Assembly: GCA_021018815.1 (NCBI GenBank)
Contig: JAITYX010000012.1
Location: forward strand, 7,117,001-7,181,000
From: Talinum fruticosum
Taxonomy: Eukaryota; Streptophyta; Magnoliopsida; Caryophyllales; Talinaceae
DNA length: 64,000 nucleotides
Reading direction: 5' to 3'
The notes beneath the pieces are model-generated. The model was not told where the DNA came from. It made no database searches and saw only the letters and a program-made list of their open reading frames with translations. Shown here piece after piece: positions 54,862-64,000 of this stretch. How positions within the stretch are numbered: position 1 is the first letter of the stretch; each line of letters starts with the position of its first letter. The translations under genes were made by a program, and so were the position numbers.

Positions 54862-55500
54862 ATGGTTTTATTTTTGCTTCCAATTTTGATGTATTATAAA
54901 TTTATCATAAACTAGACATGATTGTGTTTTTGAAGTTTTACATAATGCATATGACAAATTAATGTGAATTAAATGTTGAGGTCATCCCTTTAATTCCCTT
55001 TAATCGCCTCAAGACATAACTACAACCGAAGTTCCTATAACTCTTGTTGTCTTTAACAATGAGATTGGGTTCACAAGGTAAGACATAGAGTCTATATGCA
55101 GCGTGGGTCGAGTACACGAAGAAAGGGAAAGGTATAAAGGCTTTATCGAGAGAAAAGGTGGTAAACAATCACAAAACTACTAATAATTCCCTATTGTTTA
55201 CCACCTTTTTCTCCAATAATGCCTTTATCCCTTTTCCCTTTCTTCGTGTACTTGACCAACGCTGCACATAGATTCTATGTCCGGCCTAGTGAATTCGATC
55301 TCATTGTTAAAGACAACAAGGGTTATGGGTACTTCGGTTCTAGTTATGTCTTGGGGTAGTTAAAGCAAACTAAATGGATGACCTCAACATTTCATTCATA
55401 TTCATTACACTGTCTTATGCATTAGGTAAACTTCAAAAAAATCATGTACTCTAGTTTACGATCATGTACAATACAACAAACTTGCAACCAAAAAGGAAAC
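54862..55500. repeat. large inverted repeat (308 bp arms, 23 bp loop)
   Basis: 54862-55169 and 55193-55500 are inverted copies, similar over the full arm with scattered substitutions and small indels. The best-matched part is 54960-55169 against 55193-55402. Each arm can be read as protein-like: the left arm (- strand) as SLDKAFIPFPFFVYSTHAAY and LIVKDNKSYRNFGCSYVLRR, and the right arm (+) as SNNAFIPFPFFVYLTNAAHR and LIVKDNKGYGYFGSSYVLG. I do not recognise this peptide. A transcript through it would fold into a long hairpin. Confidence 0.85.
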
Positions 55501-56210
55501 CGAAATTTGGATAATTGGATAAATTAGTCCACCCCAACATCAACTCATCAAAATAAATAAATTTGATAACAAGTTTATTATTATGACAAGTATTTGGGGA
55601 GATTCGTATATCCAAATACCTTTCCAATTTTTATATTTTTACCTTTATATTTTCTCCCTTTTCATCCTTAATCCCTAAACCACCAATTTTTCTATTTTCC
55701 CAAACCCTAAACCATAAATATTTCTATTTCTCGAAACCCTAAACATATTTAGATGCCCATTTCGATAATTGATTAAATGATTCAACCCCAACATCACCTC
55801 ATCAAAATAAACAAATTTTGATATAAATGTAATCTTTATGACAAGTTTTTAGGGATGACCCTATATCCAAATTATCTTTCTATTTCTCTAAAATCCTAAA
55901 CAAATTTGGATGAACTCTTCGATTTACCATCCTTAACTATCATTCTATTTCCCTTTAATTAAATCCTAAACTCCTAAACCCATTTCTTAAAATCTCAAAC
56001 ATTTCACTAATTTCTTACTTAATAAAAACTAAACAAATGTTACCCACATTCTCAATATTCAACATTTCAACAAAGATTCAACATTTCAACGTTCTCTAAG
56101 CTTACCCACATTCTCAACATTTACATAATTACCTCAAATACATTTAACATTTAACTATATAAAATCTTGTAAATAACTTAAAGAGAAAAATAAGAAAGGA
56201 TAAAGATTCA
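55501..56210 (+). repeat. degenerate direct repeat inside the insert
   Basis: A unit of about 130 bp starting near 55505 (TTGGATAATTGGATAAATTAG; CCCCAACATCA; CTCATCAAAATAAA; TTATGACAAGT) recurs from about 55765 with the same words in order. The rest is AT-rich sequence with CCCTAAAC words. Confidence 0.6.
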
Positions 56211-56214
56211 TACC

Positions 56215-56800
56215 GTAAGAACGTGGAAAACAACGGCGAGAGCGAGCGGGAGGATTCACGGCGAAACACACACGAGCCCCAACGCAAACACTTTGTAAGA
56301 GAAGATAGCTACAAGAAAGAGGAGAGACGAGAGGATATAGTTAGTGAGCGAAGTGAAAACATTGAACAATAAGAGGAACAGCGACAAGGATAACTTACCG
56401 GCGTGGATTACTCCGAGCGAGATCTAGATCCGAGTAGTAGTGGACGAGATCGAACCGTGGAGAGCGATAAGACCGAGAGTAGATAGCAAATGTGGGCGTG
56501 GAAATAGCAGGTATGTTCTCGGGTTTTTGGATTGTATTCGAAATACATATGACAACGATTCCTTTAGATGAACCATCGTCATATGTGTTTAACATTACAT
56601 TTGACGACGGTTCTTTCATAGAACCATCGTCAAATGTTTTCAACAATACATATGATGACATTTCAACTGAAAGAACCGTCGTCATATGTCTTGCACAATG
56701 CCGTTTATTTACTGAAAATACCATCAGTCCATTTTCCATGGTCGTTTGTCCTTTTAACCGTCGTTAAAGACCCGTCATTAAAAGTGATTTCTATAGTAGT
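56215..56800 (-). other. CACTA-like subterminal and leader region
   Basis: On the - strand from 56798 inward: end word, GACGG repeats, then four to five blocks of ATGACGATGGTTC-type words, then GC-richer sequence with a splice-donor-like GGTAAGTTATCC (56403-56392). The ORF 56739-56395 (repeated S-S-Y-V-L, D-D-G-S) reflects the repeat and is not taken as a gene. Confidence 0.5.
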
Positions 56801-58195
56801 TGTGGCCACTGGTCGTGGCCGGCTGTAGCCTTGGCTATACACGTTTTATGCCCATTTTCTTGTTGTTTTCCACTTTTGTTTGCTTGTGTCCTTATGAATC
56901 CTGTATGTGCAGGCCAACTTCCATCCTTTGGCCCAACTCCAACTCCTTTCAAGTGTAACCATAGCATTGGCGTCAAGTGAAAGGAGGATCTTGTTTGAGA
57001 GTCCTTTTGGGTTTTATTGGTACCTTGGTGAAAGAGTCGCACCACAAATCTAGGTCAACACATGGCCTCCGTTCGTTCCTTTGGATCCACCACCAACCAT
57101 GTTGTATTTTTGCTCTCTTTCCCAACAAGAGCGAGTTGAGGCTACCACCTGGTATCCCTAGACCTTATTCTTGAATTTGTACACATCCAATGCTCATCAT
57201 GCGGGCGGATCGTGACTCAACTAGTGAATTCCTATTTCTTCATCTCCTTTTCATAGTGTAATTTCTTGTATAGAAATTAACTTCATCTTTTGATAGCTTA
57301 CTCTGGAGGACATCCACATTCCAAGCTTTGATGTAGACGTTACTCAACCTAGGCAATCTCCTCGTTATTTGAGGATTCCTAAAATCCTCGAGGAAGAATG
57401 TGTTGGGCATCGTTTCCCAAGAAATTAGCGAGGGTAAGAGTTTTATGCTCTTTACTTTCAATTCCTTGCTAAAAGCATTTTTGCTGATACCATTTTGTAG
57501 TATGACTTTCCTAACCTTCCTAACCTATGCAAAGGATGGAAGACCGGGAGAACCGAGATTAATCTTCCGAAAAGCATTTTTATCGGTCCATTAATCTTCA
57601 ATTTGCGCATAGGGAAATCCGAGATTTCCTTGCTGGGAGATATTTCCTAACCTTTCGGGTAAGTCTTTAGTTAGTGACTTGCTAACTTTATTGAGCTTTT
57701 AGTTGGTGTTCTAATTGCTCCATCATTTTTGTAGAGGTGTCGTTCTAGAGCGTCTTCATCGGGAGGTCTCCTTGGTAGACCAGGAGTACAAACACATCAA
57801 TATAGCCAACAAGCACCTTTCGGTGGTCCATCTAGAGCAAGTACTTCACGTCATTCTTCACGACATTCTTCACACCATACGCATTGTCAGAATACTTCGG
57901 TGCGGGGCCTAGCACCTTTGGGCCTAGTTCATCCGGTGTGGGGCCCAACTTTGCGTTAGAGAGTGTGGATATCTTGCCTTTTCAAGCCTTTGATCGTTAT
58001 AGAAACCATCTTCATTTCCCTCGAGGCTTCTTATAGTGGACCATCCCATAGAGCATCCTAATCTTGGGACCATTGAGCTAGCTCTTATCAAGATGGTGGA
58101 GATGGTCGATTTTCCACATCTGTCTTGGAGGATTTTGAGAATTATATCTTCGATGACGCTTCCGATGGTGATGATTAATGGATCCTTTGTAGGGT
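56801..58195 (+). pseudogene. PMD gene copy 1, 3' part
   Basis: It is colinear with 61590-62663. Shared points are a splice-acceptor-like GTGCAGGCCAA (56908-56918; 61696-61706), the ACATGGCCTCC word (57058; 61851), an I-P-K-I-L-E-E-E-C-V-G-H block (57370), and acceptor TTTTGTAG (57728; 62408) before an E-R-L-H-R-E-V-S-L block. At the end CGAGPSTFGPSSSG and DILPFQAFDRYRN-like blocks occur, then an acidic end EDFENYIFDDASDGDD and stop at about 58180. Introns appear kept, so this is a genomic copy rather than a retrocopy. Stops and frameshifts occur. Confidence 0.6.
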
Positions 58196-58689
58196 GCGGC
58201 TGTTGTTTAATATTTATTATTTTGTAATGTTGTGGCTCATACGTAATGAGATGAAATGCAAAAAGACTCGATTTCTAAAAATGCATTCTTTTATTTAATA
58301 TGATGTAAAAATTCCGAGGAAAATTACAAACACAAATAAAAAAAATTGCACTAGCCCCCATTCCCCCAAAAGAAAATAATAAAAATAGAAATGGGAATTC
58401 TTAAGTGCATGGTCCTAAAATAACAATATGGCACACACACAAGAAAAAACGAGCTTAGGCGAAAGATTACGACCCAAGGAGTGCTTGGGCTTAAAAAAAA
58501 GGCAAATCGGTTTGACAAAGGTGGTGGCCGGCACCAAACACCCGTGAAAACCAGGGTGTTGGTGAATTCTAGTGGTTGTAGTGTAGTAGGACTCTTGAGT
58601 TTTGGAAAAGCTGCTATAAATTGGACCCACGTTGGGGACTAGAAAAAATCGTGCCTTACACAAAACCTTCGCAAATCAAAGGGAATTTC
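58196..58689. other. spacer after PMD copy 1
   Basis: It begins with the presumed 3' UTR of copy 1. An 82-codon - strand ORF (58663-58415) has no recognised domain and includes an A-rich stretch. No other features are seen. Confidence 0.35.
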
Positions 58690-60270
58690 CCAGTTCCTTC
58701 TACTCCCTTCTAAAAATGAACTTCATGAGCAACCTATCTCGTTGGATGCATAAGATGACCAATACTTGAGAGACTAGGTTTATCACAATATGGATTGAAT
58801 ACGTTCTTTAGTATTCGCCAAGTGAAAGTTTATCGGACTTTCTTAAGGGCCGTTGTGGCCTTTTGGGATCCTCACCACCACGTCTTCGGGTTTGGAGATA
58901 AGGAACTACACCCCTGCTCGAAGAATTTGATGCTATACTAGGCATCCCACGGCGTGCGAAACCTGTCATGCCCTAATCTTTCGAAAACCTACGCGAGACC
59001 TACAAGTATCTTCTAAAACTTAGCAATAGAAATCGAGGGTGGATTCTTATTGGGAATCGAGTAAATCGATGAACCTGATGAAGCACTATCGTTAGATGTA
59101 CGCGTTCTCCGAGCGATAATTATCCGGAGACAATGAGCTGTTATTACCTACTTGATAGGTGGATTCCTGCAGGTAGGAGGGCGCAGGGATATGGCGCGGC
59201 GGTGCTTGCTAAACTTAGTTGAGCATTTTGAAAATTATTGTTCCCTAATACCACTAATAATTGCTTGAGACGATATAGGTTTGGATTGGGTGAAACCTAA
59301 TTCGGAGGAAGACATTGACGGGAGCCCCTGTTGTTGCGGGTAAGCAAATAACGGCTGACAAGACCAAACGATGTGGATCGATAGGTGGCGCCGGCCATAA
59401 CTTGCTGTCTACGATCGCCGAGGTTGAATTGCTTCCGGTTCTACGCTGAAAGTCTCGATTTTTCACTGCTTTTTTTATTTTTTATTTTGTTCCTATTGGG
59501 CCTGAAAAAGGTTTAATTTTAATCGTGCGGGGCACTTATTTTTTTATCCGTGATGTGCGGATCTAGCTAATAGAGCATTTAAAGCCGATTAAGGCTCCTA
59601 TAAATATTGATGCGTACCTAGTGGTATACTTTTGTAAGTAAAAACGGGAAGAGGTGGTAGCCGATCACCACTGCTTCCTGGTGGGAAGAGTATCTCAGGA
59701 ATCATAGTAATGATATTAAATGGCATATCGTGCACTAGAAAGTGTCCCAATTTAGGATACATACCATGCACCATCCTTTTGAAAGCCTCGCTAGCTCTAG
59801 AAATTAGCACCTATTATTCCATGACTGTGTGTTGCGGTAGATGCGAAGAGAGCAAGTAATTCCTCTGTTGGACTATATCCGGCCCACTACCTTTGAATTA
59901 TTTAAAGGATTTGGAAACTCTAACCGAATGAAGTTGTGGCTCGAATCTTGGATGAATTTCTTGAAGTCTGTTGACACTGCGAGCAAATTGAATAGTACTT
60001 GTATCTACCTATTATCTAGAGTGGATAATAGAAGTGGATCCCCAACAACGTAAGGCACCGAGAGTTCGAGAGAGGGATCATGAAGAAGCTGTCCCTATTG
60101 CTACACGGCTCCAAATTCGCGAAGCAAACCCTCGGGTAGCTGAACGTGTTCGTCGAAGAGAATTTGAAGCCAAGGAAGCTGAAGAGAGGAGGGATCGTAG
60201 AATTGAGGAGCTCAAGAAGCATACCCGGGATGATGGGGCTGAGTCTAGTGATCCCAAAAGAAGAATGTAA
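58690..60270 (+). pseudogene. transposon-associated plant ORF of unknown function (DUF7745-like)
   Basis: In broken frames it reads VKVYRTFLRAVVAFWDPHHH and VFGFGDKELHPLLEEFDAIL (58830-58945), then YYLLDRWIPAGRRAQGYGAA (59143-59200). The pattern W-D-P-x-x-x-x-F-x-F-G-x-x-E-L-x-P-x-x-E-E is typical of a large plant protein family of unknown function often found next to gypsy elements. The C-terminal open stretches (59841-60053; 60034-60270) end with a charged coiled coil (RVRRREFEAKEAEERRDRRI) and DPKRRM, then a stop. The family name is from memory and tentative. Confidence 0.45.
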
Positions 60271-60707
60271 TAATAAATTAGGGGTTAGATTTTAGGTGAA
60301 ATTTTTAGCAAGGAATAAAAGAATCGGAGGGTTACTTTTGCCTCTTTAGAACAATTTATTATTATTATTTTTTTATTCTTTATTTATTTTTCAAGTAGTG
60401 TGCTTATTTTATTTCCCTTTTATTAGCTATGTATTCAGGTAAGTAGTAGGCTTACCCGTTATTAAATAAAAGCAAGTATTATGTTGTACTTTTATATTTT
60501 ATATTTTATCGCTCACCTACGGGTAAAAATAAATTAGACCGCCTAATTGGACTTTCTTAATTAAAATAATAAAGAATAAATTACACAAGCGGACCGCCTA
60601 ACTGGACTATCCAATATATAAATAAGGAGACCATCTAATTGGACGGTTAAAATAATTTACAAAGTTAAAATTAAAAGTGGATATTCCAGCCCGACCAGCC
60701 CACCATT
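60271..60707 (+). other. AT-rich spacer with a repeated 18-mer
   Basis: Three spaced near-copies of GACCGCCTAATTGGACT lie at 60537, 60592 and 60627. Near 60433-60480 the words AAGTAGTAGGCTTACCCG and AAAGCAAGTATTATG match the - strand at 50700-50790. No coding sequence. Confidence 0.45.
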
Positions 60708-61076
60708 GTCCGAGGGTTGTCCCTAGCTATAAAGGTCATCTCGGTTAGGAAGTAATAGAACAGATAAGGGAACTTCGTGTGCTGGGAACAACTTGCATTG
60801 AATTGTCTAAGGGAGCCATTCCGTAAGGGTTATTCCTTGTATTTTGTGGATTCAAAATAGTGGATTTGACTTAGTGTCTAGATTGACACTGTCCATGGTT
60901 TTTGTCCCAGGAGGGTTTCCATGTATATTATGAGTTATGCTTTTTGAGTTCAATCTATACTCAAAATAGTTTTCTAAGTCCTGTCTTTGCAGAAAGCTTT
61001 TTAATTCTGCAAAATTTTCTTCACACCCTATTCACCCCCTCCTAGGGTGATTCGGACTCTCAAGAGCTAACCTTTA
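60708..61076 (+). repeat. SIRE-type LTR end fragment, + orientation
   Basis: It holds GGGTTATTCCTTG, CCAGGAGGGTTTCCATGT, CTATTCACCCCCTCCTAGG and ends GACTCTCAAGAGC...CCTTTA, the outer 3' part of the SIRE-like LTR (compare 45438-45800 in reverse). It stops where PMD copy 2 begins. No primer-binding site follows, so it is a 3' LTR end or recombination product. Confidence 0.7.
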
Positions 61077-62663
61077 TTTTCCAACCAAGCTTCCAAAGTA
61101 TACGTCTACTATTTGGTGAATTTATTGGACTTAGACAAAATTAAAGACTTTAATTACGGTGTGCCCGCCTATACTTGTCTCATAAGGGGTTTGCGTTTCG
61201 GGCTACGCACAAAACGACTTAAAAGGACATGTTGAATTACATGCCCTTGTGTGGTTTGTGGAAGGTTATCGAGGTATGCTCGTCCTTCTTTTTAATCTCC
61301 AAAACATCCTATCTTACATGGATAAGGATCTTATTTTCTTTTCAAACTCGCAGCCATGGTTGTATGAGTATTTGTCTTCACTTTTACCCGGTTCAAGAAA
61401 CTATCCTTCTTTTCTAGCTTTGGTAGCATGGCCTAAAGTCTACCTCCAACAACGAAAAGTGCATGACATTGCCTCCGCCTTCAACCACGTGGCCATGACA
61501 CGTCGCTTTTATGCTTTATATTTTGAGCTAAAATGGCCCAAAAATTTTCCTTCTTTTAACCTCAAATTTATGCCCCAGCCCACGACTCGTGGCAGTCCTG
61601 GGGAACGACCATGGTGTGGCTGGCGCTAGCCAAATGGTCGAGCTTGGTTGCCCAGTTTTGCTTGTTCTTGCTTGTCTTCTTATAAGTCCTGTGTGTGCAG
61701 GCCAATTTTCACCCTTGGAACTAAACTTAGCTTCTTTAAAGCCTTGTCGTAGTGCAGGAGTTGAGTGAAAGGCGAATTTCACTTAAGGATCCGTCTAGCT
61801 TCTTTTGGTATCTTGGTGAGTAAGTTACGCCACAAAGCCTCGTATAATACATGGCCTCCTTTTGTTCCCCAAGATCCACCATGGACAATGTTCTATTTCC
61901 GCTCCATTACTCAACGAAGCAAGAAGAAATAACCACCGAGTATCTTTATACTCAATTCTTGGATATGGGTTCATCATATGTTCAATATTTGGGACGAATC
62001 ATGATGCAATTGGTAAGTCCTTACCTCCTTGTGCAATTAAATTTGTTGCATCGAAATTAAACTTTATCTCTATAGCTTCTTTCGGGTGGACAACCCCTAT
62101 GTTATGTTAGGATTTCGAAAATTCCCGAGTCCGAATGTGTGGGACACCCGCTTCTAAAAAGCTGCAAAGGAGTAAGTGTATTATGCTCTTTTACTTTTAG
62201 TGAAATTCTAAAAGCTGTCTTGTGAACACAATGATTTAATAGAACAATCGAGAACGATCTCGAGCGGTATCCATCAAACTCCAATCTACCATCGAGCTTT
62301 GAAGGACTTGTTTACGAGTTGAACGTTCGGAACATTTGAGGTGAGCTTAGTTAGTTAAAGTGCTAACTCATGAGCTTGTAGTAGAATTGCTAATTGCTCT
62401 ATTACTTTTGTAGGATAACCGATCTAGTTCTCCTCCATCGTGAGGTTTCCTTGGACGCTCCAAGGCTCAAACGCGTTCCTCTAGTCAACACATGTCGTCT
62501 AGTAGTACTTGTTGGGGTCGGTTCTTCAAGTCGTCTCTCTTGGCGCTCTCATGAGCGTAGTGCTTCGGAGGCGGGGCCAAGTATTTCTGCACCTTGGCCT
62601 AGTTCTTCTAGTGCTAGGCTTAACTCTTCCAAGGCCGGCATAGACGTCATGCCTTTGCAAGCG
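61077..62663 (+). pseudogene. PMD gene copy 2, interrupted
   Basis: It begins mid-gene (VYVYYLVNLLDLDKIKDFNY, 61100) and matches copy 1 at 54080 onward. It continues with PWLYEYLSSLLPGSRNYPSF (61352), LVAWPKVYLQQRKVHDIASA, and after an acceptor-like GTGCAGGCCAA, then STKQEEITTEYLYTQFLDMG (61911) and SSYVQYLGRIMMQLVSPYLL. Splice-like words GAG/GTATGCTC (61271), GGTAAGTCC (62009) and TTTTGTAG (62408) are kept. It ends at 62663 inside DVMPLQA, where the Tekay-type LTR inserted. The 5' third is missing. Confidence 0.68.
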
Positions 62664-64000
62664 TGTAATATCCGGAATTTTAAAGAAAGCACCTGGAAAG
62701 CATAGAATTATTGAATATAATTCCCCGCAACTAGGGGGTGAGGGACTGATTTTGTTTGCAGCCGGACGTATTACTTCGAGTATTCCTTCGAGAACTCGTT
62801 GTTAAATAAGGAATCAAGGAAATACCCTTCTTTCTTATTTGAGCTGAAACTCGGTGCGGTTAGGCGAGTGTCCTAATTGATGCATCAAAATAAACTAGGA
62901 GACAAAACATAAGAGGACGGAGGAAGGAAGAGGCATGAATTGTTTTATAAAGAAGGAGGTTACTTAGGCCATGATGGGATAAAAGGGACAAAATTGAGGT
63001 CCAATAGAATGAGGAGGTGGGTTTTGTCAAGCGGTGGAGAGAGTACAAGGAATTAAAAGAAAAGGAGGACCGAAGGGAGGGGAACGGGAGAAAGCGAGAG
63101 GAAGAAGAAGCAGAGCAAACGAGAATAGGGGAGGGGAGAGAACCACCGAACGGAAGAGAGAGGAAAGAGGGTGGAGGCGAGTGCGCGCGGCGAAGGAGAC
63201 CGAAGGGGAGGACGGGCGACCACCGCGGGACCGAAGGCGACGGTCGGCGACGCGAGTAGACGCGGGTGAAGGGAGAGCACCGAAAGGGGGAAAGAGAGAG
63301 CGAGGGCATGCGGGAACCAGCAGCAGGCCGGAGGCCAGCGAGCGGAGTGACGAACGTAGGCGGACGGCGGACGAAGACGAAGGGAAGAAGCAAAGCGAGA
63401 GGAAGGGGAAGGAGGGAACACCGGACTCGGGAAGAGAGAGGACCGAGCGAGAGGAACCGAGAGGGAAAGAAGGCGAGCGGTGCAAGGTCCGAGGAGACCA
63501 AGGGGTGGCCGGTGACCACCGTGGACCTCGGAAGTGGCGGCCGGCGACGCAAGCGAAGGGAAGGGAAGTGAGGGAGAAAAAGGACTCGAAACAGAGGCGG
63601 ACACGAGAGGGAGTCCGAGCGGCCGGAAGCCGGGGACGCGGAGCCGCAACCGGCGACGAAGACAGACGCGAGGGAAGGCGGCGAAGCCGAGGCTAGCCGC
63701 GGGGAGGAGGAACGAAAGAAGGAATTGAACCGGGGAGCTTGAACCTCGACAAATCACAAACCTTCAATCCCCGAATCGAGGTGGGTAGTCTTATACTCTA
63801 AACTATTAGTAATTTTGAAACCTAATTGGATTTGTTGTGATTGTTGAATGTGTTATGTGAATATTGAATTGTTGTGAACGTAGAGTATCCGTATCGCTGA
63901 AACGGACCTATTCGCTGTTTGAGATTGAAACAAGAACTTAGAATGCAATTAAGGAATTGAGAGGGCTGAATCGTGAAATGAAGGGAGTTACTTGGGTTTA
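62664..64000 (+). repeat. second Tekay-type LTR (runs past the window)
   Basis: It starts TGTAATATCCGGAATTTT, a familiar Tekay/Del LTR start, interrupting PMD copy 2. A TATA-like TATAAAG is at 62946. A GC-rich purine-biased block spans 63015-63720, followed by a U5-like segment (ACAAATCACAAACCTTCAAT; GAATCGAGGTGGGTAGTC). The end lies outside the window. Its purine bias on + is opposite to that of the block at 4615-5150. Confidence 0.62.

Larger units (their letters stand above)
54481..56800 (+). mobile_element. insert splitting PMD copy 1, with CACTA-like ends
   Basis: The homologous PMD copy at 61077-62663 is continuous here, so these 2.3 kb are an insertion. Its right end reads AAGTGATTTCTATAGTAG, the reverse complement of a CACTA-type end (CTACTATAGAAATCACTT). 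Subterminal words around GACGATGGTTC recur in both orientations at 56540-56780, as in CACTA elements. Another end-like T-run followed by GTAGTG sits at 54797-54811. The left boundary is not clear, so more than one element may be present. Confidence 0.55.

Noticed and set aside
56395..56767. ORFs with repeated S-S-Y-V and D-D-G-S units on both strands
   Set aside because: They reflect CACTA-like subterminal inverted words read through, not protein coding.
62860..63757. Several ORFs over 200 codons on both strands
   Set aside because: Same reason: purine-biased GC-rich LTR block with R/E/G or S/L/P products and no domains.
1..64000. Organelle, rRNA or viral integration
   Set aside because: I saw no plastid or mitochondrial gene, no rRNA segment and no pararetroviral movement or coat protein pattern; reverse-transcribing content is explained by LTR elements and a LINE.

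Overview
The window is plant nuclear DNA, most likely from a eudicot, and reads as heterochromatic or pericentromeric-type sequence made almost wholly of old, broken, partly nested LTR retrotransposons. Several lineages can be told apart: Tekay/Del-like chromovirus, a Galadriel-like chromovirus, Athila, a Tat/Ogre-like family with LTR ends TGTAGACACC...GGTTCCTACA, and SIRE/Maximus-type copia elements with an env-like third ORF. There is also a LINE remnant, a SINE-like unit, CACTA-like DNA-transposon ends, and two broken copies of a host-type plant mobile domain (PMD) gene. I see no intact host gene, no tRNA or rRNA gene and no organelle insertion. Lineage names rest on motif recognition by eye; no database search was run.

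Layout. 1-6559: 3' part of a Tekay-like element (+) with its 2.28 kb 3' LTR. 6560-7705: two pieces of Tat-type LTR (-). 7706-9995: Galadriel-like gag, protease and RT remnant plus an LTR-like end (+). 9996-16690: AT-rich spacer with a LINE RNase H remnant (-), a 0.6 kb tandem duplication and a SINE-like unit. 16691-18670: Tat-type 5' LTR, primer-binding site and leader (+). 18671-38060: an Athila-like element (-) carrying a complete nested SIRE-like copia element (21876-32745) with two near-identical LTRs. 38061-39790: Tat/Ogre-type 5' repeats and gag (+). 39791-46795: a second, older SIRE-like element (-). 46796-52729: Tat-family leader, two LTRs (-) and a Tat-type integrase (+). 53383-58190: PMD gene copy 1 with a TATA box, split by a 2.3 kb insert that carries a 308 bp-armed hairpin and CACTA-like ends. 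58690-60270: a degenerate transposon-associated ORF. 60708-61076: a SIRE-type LTR fragment. 61077-62663: PMD copy 2, cut at 62664 by a second Tekay-like LTR that runs off the window.

The two most rewarding signals are these. First, all three env-like or third ORFs (Athila and both SIRE-like elements) are preceded by a clear plant TATA box and a CT-rich leader, and in Athila also by a telo-box. This suggests that separate internal promoters drive the third ORF in two unrelated retrotransposon classes. Second, a long, nearly gapless inverted duplication of a coding-like segment at 54862-55500 has the shape expected of a hairpin small-RNA precursor.
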